Of a stretch of DNA of 53,164 bases, positions 36,263 to 45,002 are shown one piece after another. The notes under the pieces were generated by a model. That model saw only the letters and a program-made list of their open reading frames with translations. It searched no databases and had not been told where the DNA came from. Location of the stretch: NCBI GenBank assembly GCA_021202635.1, contig JAJQCQ010000058.1, positions 1-53,164 on the forward strand, in the 5' to 3' direction. Each line of letters opens with the position of its first letter. Position 1 is the stretch's first letter. The DNA comes from Lachnospiraceae bacterium (GTDB lineage: Bacteria > Bacillota > Clostridia > Lachnospirales > Lachnospiraceae). The position numbers and the translations under genes are program-made.

Positions 36263-37135
36263 CTATTCCTCCGGCCTCTGGTAAAACCTTCCATACAGCT
36301 GCCCTGTCCGGATCGCGTTCACAAACGCACCCGGATCCGTCTTTTTTACTGCCGCGATGACCCGCTTACTGTCCGCCCCCGACACCACAGAGTACACTAC
36401 ATTGCGCTCCTGCCGATCGTGTGCGCCAAGTCCATCCAGAATCGTTGCCCCATGATTGCTGACCTCATTAATTGCCTCACAGACTTCAACTGGCGTATTC
36501 GTCACGATAAACAACGTCTGCTGCTGATACTTCCTGTACAGCATATGAAGCGTCTGCGTCGAAGTAAACTGAAAAATAATCGAGTACAAAGCCTTATCCC
36601 AGCCAAATAGCACCCCGGCCACTGCCAGAATCACCGCATTAAACCCCAGGATCAGATTAAACGAATCCATTCCTCTCCTGTCTGAAAGAAAAATCGAGAT
36701 AAAATCCGTCCCACCCGTCGTGGCTCCCATGCGAAGACAGAGACTCATGGCCAGTCCATTGATCAATCCGCCAAAAATGCTGATCAGCAGGATATCATAA
36801 GTAATCACAATCCCCGGAAGCAGATCTGTCAGCGTACTCGTCAGCACAATCATCAGGCACGAAAAAAGCGTAAACTTCTTGCCAATAAAGCGGAAACCGA
36901 TATACACAGGAATCGCATTCAGCAGCAGGTTCACCAGCGTATACGGCACCTCCACCTCAAAATACAATAGCGCCACCCTCTGAATCAGAATCGTCAGTCC
37001 CGTCGCACCGCCCGGATAAAGCCCGCCGGTTCTGACAAATGTCTTGATATTCGCGGCCATAATCAGCGCCGCAAAACAGATAACGATCGTTCGCTTCACG
37101 TCTTTTTTCACGTCTTTTTTCACGTCGAATTTCAT
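36263..37135 (-). CDS. YitT-family membrane protein
   Basis: A 290-residue protein: five to six membrane helices (YitT_membrane/DUF161; the PGGATGLTILIQR segment is characteristic), then a cytoplasmic DUF2179 domain (VEVCEAINEVSNHGATILDG). Function of the family is unknown. The N-terminus has three copies of a 12-bp unit (KKDVKKDVK). Its ATG overlaps the stop of the upstream gene by 4 bp, so it is translated with the WYL operon. Confidence 0.88.
   Translation of the reverse strand: MKFDVKKDVKKDVKRTIVICFAALIMAANIKTFVRTGGLYPGGATGLTILIQRVALLYFEVEVPYTLVNLLLNAIPVYIGFRFIGKKFTLFSCLMIVLTSTLTDLLPGIVITYDILLISIFGGLINGLAMSLCLRMGATTGGTDFISIFLSDRRGMDSFNLILGFNAVILAVAGVLFGWDKALYSIIFQFTSTQTLHMLYRKYQQQTLFIVTNTPVEVCEAINEVSNHGATILDGLGAHDRQERNVVYSVVSGADSKRVIAAVKKTDPGAFVNAIRTGQLYGRFYQRPEE
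37096..37131. repeat. 12-bp tandem repeat at the 5' end of the YitT gene
   Basis: TCACGTCTTTTT at 37096 and 37108 and TCACGTCGAATT at 37120. In frame it adds KKDV repeats before the first membrane helix. Confidence 0.8.
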
Positions 37136-38037
37136 AGCATCTCCCTCACAATATCCGCTGCGGTATTCATCCCGCCGCGCCTGTCGCTCGCCGTCTTTGA
37201 TACAGTCGTATGATAACGCTCATCTCCATAATATGTCAACCGATAATGCTTTCCATCCTCCGTAATCGTAAATCCAAACTTCTGGAGCTCCTGCCGCAGC
37301 GTTCCGGACATCGTCTTATAATCCCGGAACAGATTTTTAATCATCTTTTCCCGCTGCTCATGGATCTTCTCATAATGATTGTTTTGCAAAATATCATTCA
37401 GGACATCCGCCCTGCGCGTCTTCTCCGCCGTATGCTCCAGGCTTTCACTCAGCGCATCCAGAATCATCTCCCGGATCTCGCCCTGAAACAATTCCTCTTC
37501 CTCTCCCAGATAAAGAATCGGCACCTCGTCCTTCGCCCGCAGCTTTGCCCGCAGCCCCTGATTTTCGCAGAGAAGAGCCTCATTGACCCTCGTCAGCTCC
37601 TCCACCTGCCGTTTCATTCTGTTCAAATCCTCATCCACGGACTCAATCAGCGCATCCGTCTCATTTTTGGCCTGTTCACGGGCAAGCTCCGCCGTCACCC
37701 GTTCCTTTTGCTGTTTTTCCAGTTTCTCCCGCAGCAGCGCATTGCTGACGCCCTGCCAGGTATACAGCGGGTCCACCATCTGCGCGTTGCAGTATTCGAT
37801 GACATCTCGTATCACCTTTTCCATCAAATCATCCGAACTACCCTCATACATGCGGTACAGGAAGCGCTTATGGTCCACCGCACGGCTCGGATAATAAATC
37901 CCAATCGCCCCATAGCGCTCATTTTTCTCCTCACAGGCTGCCGCCAGCTTCGGATTGAGGCTGCCGTCACCCTGCACCAGAACATGTGCCACACCCTTCA
38001 GCCGCCGTCCCCACCATGTAATCCGGCTATATGGCAT
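37132..38037 (-). CDS. Unrecognised coiled-coil protein in WYL operon
   Basis: A 301-residue soluble protein in three parts. Residues 1-105 look globular (GVAHVLVQGDGSLNP, AIGIYYPSRAVDHKRFLYRM, LYTWQGVSNALL). Residues ~108-170 are a charged coiled coil (LREKLEKQQKERVTAELARE). Residues ~215-301 form a small globular domain (LQKFGFTITEDGKHYRLTYYGDERYHTT), which resembles HicA-like double-stranded RNA-binding folds only in its G-K-H-Y-x-L pattern; I do not assign it. It lies 14 bp after the previous gene and overlaps yitT. I do not recognise the family. Confidence 0.65.
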   Translation of the reverse strand: MPYSRITWWGRRLKGVAHVLVQGDGSLNPKLAAACEEKNERYGAIGIYYPSRAVDHKRFLYRMYEGSSDDLMEKVIRDVIEYCNAQMVDPLYTWQGVSNALLREKLEKQQKERVTAELAREQAKNETDALIESVDEDLNRMKRQVEELTRVNEALLCENQGLRAKLRAKDEVPILYLGEEEELFQGEIREMILDALSESLEHTAEKTRRADVLNDILQNNHYEKIHEQREKMIKNLFRDYKTMSGTLRQELQKFGFTITEDGKHYRLTYYGDERYHTTVSKTASDRRGGMNTAADIVREML

Positions 38038-38051
38038 AATTTCCGATTTTC

Positions 38052-38591
38052 CTACTCTTCCACAAATACCGCTTCTCCTTCGATAATATTCTCTCCCTGA
38101 TACCCGTCCGTCTCCTCATCTGCGTATTTCTTCCGCTGCTCCTCCAGCAGTATGCTGACTGCGCCTGCCAGCACGGTTCCGGCCACGTTTAATACTGTGT
38201 TCAGGCGGTCTTTCGTTTTCGTGTCGCAGAAATCCGCATGAGAAAGGGCGGTCAGCATTTTACCAAGGTTCGCGTTGTCAAAGTAGATCTCATTCAGCTG
38301 CGGAAATTTTTTGCTGTCCCTGTAGGAGCAATAACCGGGGCTCTGCAAAAGCTCCCGATAGTAGACACCGTCCAGAGTAAATACGATACCCCGTTCGCCA
38401 TTTCCCATAACCGTCGTATCCACCAGGCCGATCACGGATTCATAGGCCACACCGGCGGCGTATTTTCTGGCGGCTCCCTGAAAGCGTTTTCTCGGAATAT
38501 TGCCATATGTGAAATACGCCGCGGATTCCGTTGCCAGGCAGCTTTGCAGCTGCGTTTTTACGATTTCTATCTTATCTTTCTTCTCAAACAT
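38052..38591 (-). CDS. Unrecognised protein, possible bacterial PH-like domain
   Basis: A 179-residue soluble protein. The segment GNGERGIVFTLDGVYYRELL (about 72-91) has the G-I-x-F-T-x-x-G-x-Y pattern seen in bacterial PH-like domain proteins, followed by a basic/aromatic stretch; one hydrophobic segment (VLNVAGTVLAGAVSILL) lies near 137-153 and the tail is acidic. AGGGAGGGAG before the ATG at 38591 sets the start; an upstream in-frame start (38627) has no site. It is the second gene of the WYL operon. The function is unknown. Confidence 0.65.
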   Translation of the reverse strand: MFEKKDKIEIVKTQLQSCLATESAAYFTYGNIPRKRFQGAARKYAAGVAYESVIGLVDTTVMGNGERGIVFTLDGVYYRELLQSPGYCSYRDSKKFPQLNEIYFDNANLGKMLTALSHADFCDTKTKDRLNTVLNVAGTVLAGAVSILLEEQRKKYADEETDGYQGENIIEGEAVFVEE

Positions 38592-38651
38592 ATTCTCCCT
38601 CCCTGTCACAGACAATTGCTGACTCAATCAGAGGTTCGCAGCAAAGGACTT

Positions 38652-39623
38652 TCATTTTCTCTCGATCACCTTCACCGCGTCGCCTTGGCTTCTCAGCCAC
38701 ATATCGATTCCTTTTCCGAACACTTCTGCGCTCAGGGTGTACACCCCGTCTTCTTCTGCCAGAATCTTGGCGGTCGGCAGGCGGTCGAGGATCGCCTCGA
38801 CATTGGTGCCGGAGTATTGGAACTTCAGCTTCTGAAGCTTTCCGCCATACATAAACTGGATGCGTTTGCGAAATTCGCCTTCCTCAAAGCGGCTGCTGTA
38901 CGGGATATGAAAATGCTCATTCAGCACGGTCAGCTTCTGGATCCGGTCGATGCGGTAGATGGTGGGAAAGGAATCGTTCAGCACATCAAAATGTTCCCGG
39001 GATTCGTCCTCATCATCCAGAAAAGCGGTCAGATAAAAATAGTATTCGGAAAAGAGGATCGCGACCGGCTTCAGCTTGCGGGTGACGACATGCTGGTCCT
39101 TTCCGCGCCGATATTCCATTTCAATGTACTGGCAGGAACGAACGGCCTGTCCAAGGTCCCACATTTTATCAAGAAAAACTGTCCTGTGGCGCGGCTCAAT
39201 GTAGTGGAAGGCTTCGTTGCGGATCAGCTCGGCCACAAGCTTCTGGTTTTCTTGCGGCACACAGCCTTCGATCAGGCGCTCCAGCATGGAGTCCATTTCT
39301 TTTTTGGTAAACGCCCGGCTGTCGAGCAGGATTTTGCAGATGGCAAGTATCTCACTGTTCGACAGCTTCATGGTATAGGTCTGCTCCAGGCGGTAGCCTT
39401 TGCGGACACGGTCATATATTACGGATGTCGGATATCCCTGACTGGCGGTATTTACTTCAAGATAATCTCTGATATCGTCAATGTCACGCTGGATGCTGCG
39501 CTCATTCACTCCATAATGCAGTGCTTCCTCCGCCTTGTTGATCAGGTGCCCATTCATCAGTTTTGTATAAATTCCAAGAATCCGCTCTACCTTACTGCTT
39601 CTGTCGTATTCTATCTCGTTCAT
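38652..39623 (-). CDS. WYL-domain transcriptional regulator
   Basis: A 323-residue regulator: an N-terminal winged helix (about 10-65; KVERILGIYTKLMNG, NERSIQRDIDDIRDYL), a middle helical part, and a WYL domain (about 165-235) with LKPVAILFSEYYFYLTAFLDD, then the WCX-type C-terminal extension ending GIDMWLRSQGDAVKVIERK. AAGGAAGAG before the ATG at 39623 sets the start; the open frame extends to 39869 without a site. WYL proteins sense nucleic acid or nucleotide ligands and often control defence loci; here it heads a four-gene transcript. Confidence 0.88.
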   Translation of the reverse strand: MNEIEYDRSSKVERILGIYTKLMNGHLINKAEEALHYGVNERSIQRDIDDIRDYLEVNTASQGYPTSVIYDRVRKGYRLEQTYTMKLSNSEILAICKILLDSRAFTKKEMDSMLERLIEGCVPQENQKLVAELIRNEAFHYIEPRHRTVFLDKMWDLGQAVRSCQYIEMEYRRGKDQHVVTRKLKPVAILFSEYYFYLTAFLDDEDESREHFDVLNDSFPTIYRIDRIQKLTVLNEHFHIPYSSRFEEGEFRKRIQFMYGGKLQKLKFQYSGTNVEAILDRLPTAKILAEEDGVYTLSAEVFGKGIDMWLRSQGDAVKVIERK

Positions 39624-39708
39624 AGGACTCTTCCTTTCGATTTTTCCCCAGTATAACGCATCAGAAGGACAGAATGTGTCATTCCAAATATTTTCCAGAA
39701 GAATTATT

Positions 39709-41013
39709 TTACAATACTGATACCGGCACCAGCCAGGTATTTCGGTTATATGGAAGGATTTCATCACACATGCAAAGAACAATGCCCGGCTGCACATCGA
39801 GATGAAATTTATCCAGCACACCAAAATTCTTATCCGGATGAGCCGGAGCCTTACTTTTTTTGATCTCAATCGGATAAAGCTTATCGCCTTCTACAATCAA
39901 AAGATCCAGTTCTTTTTTATCGGTATCCCTGTAATAATATAAATCCGGTCGTTTTCCGGCGTTATAATAGCTTTTCACGATCTCAGAAACCACCCAGGTT
40001 TCAAAAAAAGCGCCATCCATCGCGCCGTATTCCAGTGTCTCCGCACTTGGCCATCTGCACAGATATGCCGCAAGCCCGGTATCCATAAAATAAATCTTCG
40101 GTGTCTTCACGAGGCGGCTGGTCACATTCGAATAATAGGGACGTAAAATGTAAACCACGCCAGAACGTTCCAGAATGGAAACCCAGGCTTTCGCCGTCGG
40201 CGCGGATACGCCGATCGCATTCGCGATCTCATCATAACGCAGCTCGCCAGAGGTACGTGCAGCGACAAATACCAGAAAATCATAGAAAGTACTGAGATTT
40301 CCAACCTGTGCCAGATCCTTTATATCGCGCTCCAGATACGTATTCACATAATCCATATAGTAGCGCTCCCGATCCATATTCGTCGCGACCAGCTTTGGCA
40401 TACCGCCGCGGAAAATCTGGTGAAAAATCTGGTGAATGTCCTTCGGTTTGCTGTCTTCAGCGGTTCTGAATTGCGAAGCGATTTCTTCATCAGAACCGCG
40501 ATCTGCCGCCATCTGCAAAGGAGGGTGCGTTTCCACCAGGCGCTCCCGCAAAGCCTCCAGTGATGGATGAAACAGCCTTGCCGGGCGGCCTTCTATTTCC
40601 GAGACGGAAAGACTCGACAGATCAAATACTGCTACACGTCCGGCAAGGGATTCCGAGACCTCTCGCATCATCGAAAACTTCTGCGAACCAGTCAGCCAGT
40701 ATCTTCCATTTGCTTCTTCTCCGTTTAATGCCGCCTGATCCACGATTCGTTTCATTTCCAGCAGCAAGGAAGGTACGCGCTGAAATTCGTCAATCAAAAG
40801 TGGTGCACCATATGTCTCAAGGAACAATCCCGGATCCTGCTCTGCCAATCGGCGTGCATTCATATCATCCAGAGTAACATACCTTCGGCTATTCTCACGC
40901 AGTTGATTCAGCATCGTTGATTTCCCGACCTGCCGCTGTCCGCACACCATGACAACCGGGTAATACTTTGATGCCTCCAGAATCTGGGCTTCTAAATGTC
41001 TTTTTATATACAT
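39709..41013 (-). CDS. AAA ATPase with DUF4143 domain, with in-frame repeat insertion
   Basis: A 434-residue ATPase: Walker A CGQRQVGKSTML near residues 21-32, Walker B PLLIDEFQRVPSLL, the ELRYDEIANAIGVSAPTAKAW winged-helix-like segment, and the C-terminal nuclease-like DUF4143 core (DLYYYRDTDKKELDLLIVEGDKLYPIEIKKS, matching the D-x-n-E-x-K pattern of PD-(D/E)xK folds). The start is the ATG at 41013 after GGGAGG. Residues ~160-183 come from the palindromic coding repeat, and a 12-bp duplication adds four residues (HQIFHQIF) just beyond it. The family's role is unproven; it is common in accessory regions. Confidence 0.85.
   Translation of the reverse strand: MYIKRHLEAQILEASKYYPVVMVCGQRQVGKSTMLNQLRENSRRYVTLDDMNARRLAEQDPGLFLETYGAPLLIDEFQRVPSLLLEMKRIVDQAALNGEEANGRYWLTGSQKFSMMREVSESLAGRVAVFDLSSLSVSEIEGRPARLFHPSLEALRERLVETHPPLQMAADRGSDEEIASQFRTAEDSKPKDIHQIFHQIFRGGMPKLVATNMDRERYYMDYVNTYLERDIKDLAQVGNLSTFYDFLVFVAARTSGELRYDEIANAIGVSAPTAKAWVSILERSGVVYILRPYYSNVTSRLVKTPKIYFMDTGLAAYLCRWPSAETLEYGAMDGAFFETWVVSEIVKSYYNAGKRPDLYYYRDTDKKELDLLIVEGDKLYPIEIKKSKAPAHPDKNFGVLDKFHLDVQPGIVLCMCDEILPYNRNTWLVPVSVL
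40413..40436. repeat. 12-bp tandem duplication in the DUF4143 ATPase gene
   Basis: AAATCTGGTGAA occurs twice in a row (40413 and 40425) and doubles a four-residue block (HQIF) next to the conserved RGGMP motif. Confidence 0.8.
40463..40534 (-). repeat. In-frame palindromic coding repeat, copy 3
   Basis: Plus-strand core GTTCTGA (40463-40469), inner hairpin ATTGC-GAA-GCGAT, TCAGAAC (40490-40496), CGCGATCTGCCGC, then GGAGGGTGCGTTTCC (40520-40534). On the minus strand it encodes AADRGSDEEIASQFRT in the DUF4143 ATPase. Confidence 0.85.
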
Positions 41014-41150
41014 AGCTGACCTCCCTCGAAAACGGAAAGAACTTTCAATAGACATTTCAATCATAAAGTTCCGATATTTCTAAATTTCAATTTTATTTTA
41101 CTCAACCCCAAGTGTTATGTCAAGCATTGCCCAAAAAGATCTCAAATCAC

Positions 41151-41177
41151 AAAAATTGAGCCGCCTTTTCCGGCGGC
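41151..41177 (-). terminator. Intrinsic terminator of the TrpXYZ-like operon
   Basis: Minus strand GCCGCC-GGAAAA-GGCGGC followed by TCAATTTTTG, 14 bp beyond the ATPase gene. Confidence 0.8.
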
Positions 41178-41190
41178 CCTTTTCTGCTTT

Positions 41191-41997
41191 TTATTCTACT
41201 TTCGAAAATAAGATCCGATCGTTATCAAGCTCCTTGCCTGCTCCGGTTCGGAACTTCTCCAGCAGCCCGTCTACGGTCAGTCCGGCGCGCTCTTCGCCGC
41301 TGATATCAAGTACGATACGACCGTCATCCATCATCAGCGTCCGGTTGCCCATATCGAGGGCGGAATGCATGTTGTGCGTGATCATCAGACAGGCCAGATG
41401 GTTTTCCTCCACAACACGCTTTGTCAATGCGATGACCTTATCCGCTGTGGCCGGGTCGAGCGCCGCTGTGTGTTCGTCGAGCAGCAGGATTTTGGGCGGC
41501 ACAAGGGTGGCCATCAGGAGCGTAAGCGCCTGCCGCTGTCCGCCGGAGAGAAGACCAACGGGCTGTTTCATGCGGTCTTCAAGCCCCATATCGAGAAGGG
41601 CGAGCCGCTCCCGGAACATTTTCCGCTCGGCCGTGGTGATTCTGGAAAAGACGGCTTTCTTCTTCGCCACCCGCAGGTAGGCGAGTGCCAGATTTTCCTC
41701 GATAGTCATGTGCGGGGCGGTGCCTTTCATCGGGTCCTGAAACAGGCGGCCGATATCAACCGCGCGCTTGTATTCCGGCACATAGGTAATGTCGCGGTCG
41801 TCCAGATACACATGCCCCTCGTCCGGAAAAAAGCTTCCGCCGATGCAGTTGAAGAGAGTCGATTTTCCAGCGCCGTTGCTGCCGATGATGGTCGCGAAGT
41901 CGCCGTCGTTGACGGTCAGTGTCACGCCGGCCAGAGCAGTTTTTTCATTGACTGTACCAGGATTGAAGACTTTTTTCACGTTTGTTATTTTCAACAT
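41191..41997 (-). CDS. ABC transporter ATP-binding protein (TrpZ-like)
   Basis: A 268-residue ATPase: Walker A GSNGAGKST, signature LLSGGQRQA, Walker B ILLLDEHTAALD, H-loop ITHNMH. The length and LDEHTAALDP segment fit the ATPase of the uncharacterised ABC group that includes TrpXYZ. It follows the permease gene by 6 bp. Confidence 0.88.
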   Translation of the reverse strand: MLKITNVKKVFNPGTVNEKTALAGVTLTVNDGDFATIIGSNGAGKSTLFNCIGGSFFPDEGHVYLDDRDITYVPEYKRAVDIGRLFQDPMKGTAPHMTIEENLALAYLRVAKKKAVFSRITTAERKMFRERLALLDMGLEDRMKQPVGLLSGGQRQALTLLMATLVPPKILLLDEHTAALDPATADKVIALTKRVVEENHLACLMITHNMHSALDMGNRTLMMDDGRIVLDISGEERAGLTVDGLLEKFRTGAGKELDNDRILFSKVE

Positions 41998-42003
41998 GAC
42001 CGC

Positions 42004-42924
42004 TCACCTTCCTTTCTCCGGCGCCGAATTCGCGATTTTCCGCTTCTGGAGCGCAACCCGCTCTTTCAGATACGGCGCGGCAATGGCGATGGCCACAATG
42101 ATGGCGGATACCAGCTTCATCGCTTCCGCCGGTACGTGGAGCCGCAGGGCGATCGCGATCACAAAACGGTAAACACAGCTGCCGACGATGACGCCGACAA
42201 TGCGCCGTGGGATGGAACGTTTCCCCAGCAGGGTTTCGCCGATGATCAGGCTCGCGAGGGCGATGGTCACCATGCCGGTGCCCATGTTGATGTCACAGGA
42301 TTTCTGATACTGGCCGATCAGGCAGCCGGAAAGCGCTGTCAGGGAGCCGGAGATGCACAGGCCTACTGTCACCGTGAAGCCAGGGTTGATGCTGGAAGCG
42401 CGCACCATGTCTTCATTGTCGCCGGTGGCACGGATAGAAAGGCCAAGCCGTGTTCCCAGAAACCACCCGAGAATCAGACAGATGATCAGTACAATGATCG
42501 CCGATACGATCAGCTTGTACCAGGTCGCCCCGAAAAAATCCTTACACAGACTGTAAATCGTGTCTTTTTTGAAAATCGACAGATTCGAGGAAAAACCCAT
42601 CACACCCAGGTTGATTGTATAAAGCCCTGTATTGACGATGATTCCGGAAAGAATGGGTTCCACTCCCAGTCTGGTCTGCAGGGACGCCATGATAAAGCCG
42701 GAGCAGACACCAGCCGCCATGGCCGCAAACAGTGCCAGAATCGGATGGCCCATGATGGCCACCTGCGCACCGACGGCGCAGCCCAGCGTGAAGCAACCGT
42801 CTGTGGAGAGGTCTGCGATATTTAAAATGGAGTAGCTCAAAAACAGAGCCAGCGCGATCAGCCCATAGATGATTCCCAGCTCCAGGGCATTCGTCACTAC
42901 CGAAAGTGTAATAATTGAACTCAT
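42004..42924 (-). CDS. ABC transporter permease (TrpY-like)
   Basis: A 306-residue permease with about eight to nine helices; the GLIALALFLSYSILNIADLSTDG segment near the N-terminus is typical of the branched-chain/TrpY-like permease family (COG4120). The start is the ATG at 42924 with AAAGGAAA; an upstream in-frame start at 42951 is less supported. Confidence 0.87.
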   Translation of the reverse strand: MSSIITLSVVTNALELGIIYGLIALALFLSYSILNIADLSTDGCFTLGCAVGAQVAIMGHPILALFAAMAAGVCSGFIMASLQTRLGVEPILSGIIVNTGLYTINLGVMGFSSNLSIFKKDTIYSLCKDFFGATWYKLIVSAIIVLIICLILGWFLGTRLGLSIRATGDNEDMVRASSINPGFTVTVGLCISGSLTALSGCLIGQYQKSCDINMGTGMVTIALASLIIGETLLGKRSIPRRIVGVIVGSCVYRFVIAIALRLHVPAEAMKLVSAIIVAIAIAAPYLKERVALQKRKIANSAPEKGR

Positions 42925-43224
42925 GAAAATTCCGTTTCCTTTCTCAATCAAACAGAGGAGAGTACTCAGTGCGGCACAAGTCGCAAAACGCCTTACCTGA
43001 CCCTGCGCATCATAAGACAGTAGCCCGCCAGAGCATTTTATGTCTGCTCCAGGCGAGCTTCCATTTTTTCTGGTAACAATTCAGAAGCGACGCATTCGTC
43101 TGTGGCTCCCTTTCTGAATCGTTCCTTTTTCTTTATTCTTTCAGCTATTGTCAGCCATTACTTACATATTCCACATCTGCGTCTTCGTTTCATTCCAATC
43201 AGGCAGAGCGGAAGTTCACAGGCT
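42925..43224 (-). other. 300-bp gap inside the TrpXYZ-like operon
   Basis: No gene and no recognised RNA element. Such a gap between the binding-protein and permease genes is longer than elsewhere in this window's operons and may contain an attenuator or a promoter, but I see no convincing hairpin with a T tract. Confidence 0.4.
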
Positions 43225-44238
43225 TTACTCCATGCTCTCTGCCGTCACAACCTCTACGATCTGTGTCGCCACCTCTTCGAATCCGCTGTAGTCAATGCCA
43301 AGCGCCTCCGCTGTCTCCGTGTTGACGGTGACAATACCATTGTCGAACGTAACGACCGCGGTTTCTGCCGGATCCGCACCCTGCAGGATGGAAACAGCCA
43401 GGTCAGCGGTCTCTTTTCCAAGCAGCTCATAGTCTACGCCATAGCCGACAAACGCGCCGTTTACCGCGAAGGAATCTGCGCCGGTGTAATGCGGGATGCC
43501 CGCCTCGATCAGTGTTTCATAGATGGAAAGCTCCGCGGACATTACCGTATTGTCAGTCGGGGTAAAGATCGCCTCTACGCCATCCGCGATCAGAGACTCT
43601 ACTGCCTGCTGAATTTCCGCGGTACTGGTTCCGGTCGCTTCATAATACTCAATGCCCTTCTCCTCCAGATACGCCTTTGCGTCTGCGATCGGCTGCTCGG
43701 AGGAATCCTCAGACAGGCTGTACAGAAGGCCTACCTTAGAAAGATCCGGATTTGCGATAAACATCAGGTCAAGAATCGCCTCGGTATTCAGGGCATCACT
43801 GGTTCCGGTAATGTTTCCGCCCGGCTCTTCCATGGAATCGATCAGCTCAGAGCCTACCGGATCGGACACTGCCGCAAACACAATCGGGATATCCTTGCCG
43901 GAATCCTCGATCTCTTCCTGCAAAATGCTCACCGGCATCGTGGCGATCGGGATAACAATATCCACATCATCGTCATTCACCAGCTGAGACGCCTGCTGCA
44001 TCATCGTGGAAGAATCCGCATTGCCGCTGTAAACATAGCCCTCATAGACATAGGTGTCTTCGCCTTCCTCAGAAAGCGCGTCCAGCTCTGCAAGGATTGC
44101 GTCTTCAATCTGATCCAGCGACGCGTGATCCATGAGCTTCAGGATTCCTACCTTATACTCCTCTGCCATCGCTGTGCCGGACACCGTCATAGCTGCCATT
44201 GTCGCCGCAAGTGCGCATACTGCCAATTTCTGTTTCAT
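43225..44238 (-). CDS. ABC transporter substrate-binding protein (TrpX-like, PF04392 type)
   Basis: A 337-residue secreted periplasmic-type binding protein with a signal peptide (MKQKLAVCALAATMAAMTVSG, cleavage after AMA at about 25) and the family segments VGILKLMDHASLDQIE, DVDIVIPIATMP and PIVFAAVSDPVGSELI. There is no lipobox cysteine at the cleavage site, unusual for a Gram-positive binding protein, so its anchoring is unclear. AAAGGAGAT precedes the ATG. It probably imports a small solute, perhaps an aromatic amino acid; the ligand is not determined. Confidence 0.87.
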   Translation of the reverse strand: MKQKLAVCALAATMAAMTVSGTAMAEEYKVGILKLMDHASLDQIEDAILAELDALSEEGEDTYVYEGYVYSGNADSSTMMQQASQLVNDDDVDIVIPIATMPVSILQEEIEDSGKDIPIVFAAVSDPVGSELIDSMEEPGGNITGTSDALNTEAILDLMFIANPDLSKVGLLYSLSEDSSEQPIADAKAYLEEKGIEYYEATGTSTAEIQQAVESLIADGVEAIFTPTDNTVMSAELSIYETLIEAGIPHYTGADSFAVNGAFVGYGVDYELLGKETADLAVSILQGADPAETAVVTFDNGIVTVNTETAEALGIDYSGFEEVATQIVEVVTAESME

Positions 44239-44315
44239 TTTTAATCTCCTTTCGTGTTGAAAATCTATTCAGACCAGCTTCCGTGTTTTTATTCTGATGC
44301 TGCTCTGAACTGGTA

Positions 44316-44390
44316 AAACAGGATCCTGCTTACAGGATTCCTGCGCTGCCGCGCATCTGCGCCAGCAGATATCTTCCTTTGCGCGGCATT
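44316..44390. repeat. Structured intergenic repeat, copy B
   Basis: Homologous to 35735-35820: GGATCCTG...CAGGATTC arm, GCCGCGC (44348-44354) and GCGCGGC (44381-44387) enclosing ATCTGC-GCCA-GCAGAT. It lies upstream of the binding-protein gene and directly before the 70-bp larA-derived repeat. Confidence 0.75.
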
Positions 44391-44403
44391 TGCCTTCTAT
44401 CGT

Positions 44404-44473
44404 TACACCGGTACCACGCTGCCCGCATACGGAAGCACGTACACCGTTTTCCCGGTGAAGTCGATCTTGCTTA
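44404..44473 (-). repeat. 70-bp direct repeat: duplicated 3' end of larA (distal copy)
   Basis: Identical to 46169-46238 except at two positions (68 of 70). On the minus strand it reads KIDFTGKTVYVLPYAGSVVPV and stop, the last codons of larA, but has no gene in front of it. The pair flanks the ATPase/TOPRIM module. Confidence 0.95.
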
Positions 44474-44495
44474 ACAAAGCATACATTTTTCTATA

Positions 44496-45002
44496 TTAAA
44501 TTCTGACACATTTTCCATTTCTTTCAATAAAGCAGAACGCCTGCGGTACTTCACTCATCCACATACGATTAATCTCAAAATGATGTCTCTCTAGCATATG
44601 TCTGCACTCATTTGTCTTCATTTTACAAAAGTCCGACTTAAACTGATGAACACCGCTGCTTTTTGTAAGCTCCTGCACATTTTTTATATCCGTACATCTG
44701 ACAAGCTCATCTTCCAGATTCAATACCTGAGCCAGATAAATAATCTCAACCCTACTGCAATACCGTTTGAGCAACTCTATATTCTTTTTCAGATTACCCA
44801 CAACTGGAACATCAGTGTCAAAAGCAAACACTACCATTGTCCCTGGTTGAATTGACAACAACTGTGATTTAGGCAAAAGTTTCTGCACAACATTGAATAC
44901 CTTTATTTTTCCGGGAATAAGTAAACCCGGATTCTCTTTCAAAACGCGAATCAGCTGCTGTTCACATGGTCCCTCAACAAAATATATACATCTGTCAGCC
45001 AC
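44496..45002 (-). CDS. TOPRIM-like protein, partner of the adjacent ATPase
   Basis: A 168-residue protein with TOPRIM-type metal-binding motifs: YFVEGPCEQ (Glu10) and VVFAFDTDV (Asp62, Asp64). It is the size of RloB and of small TOPRIM/DUF4435-like partners of OLD-type ATPases. The likely start is a GTG at 45002 that overlaps the ATPase stop by 8 bp; an in-frame ATG at 45026 is an alternative. By analogy the pair may be a defence system in which the ATPase senses and this protein cleaves nucleic acid; that is inference. The DNA is AT-rich compared with its neighbours. Confidence 0.65.
   Translation of the reverse strand: MADRCIYFVEGPCEQQLIRVLKENPGLLIPGKIKVFNVVQKLLPKSQLLSIQPGTMVVFAFDTDVPVVGNLKKNIELLKRYCSRVEIIYLAQVLNLEDELVRCTDIKNVQELTKSSGVHQFKSDFCKMKTNECRHMLERHHFEINRMWMSEVPQAFCFIERNGKCVRI

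Noticed and set aside
39624-39708. WYL operator (GACA-N5-TGTC near 39667-39679)
   Set aside because: The dyad is short and a matching promoter with normal spacing was not found, so it is not listed.
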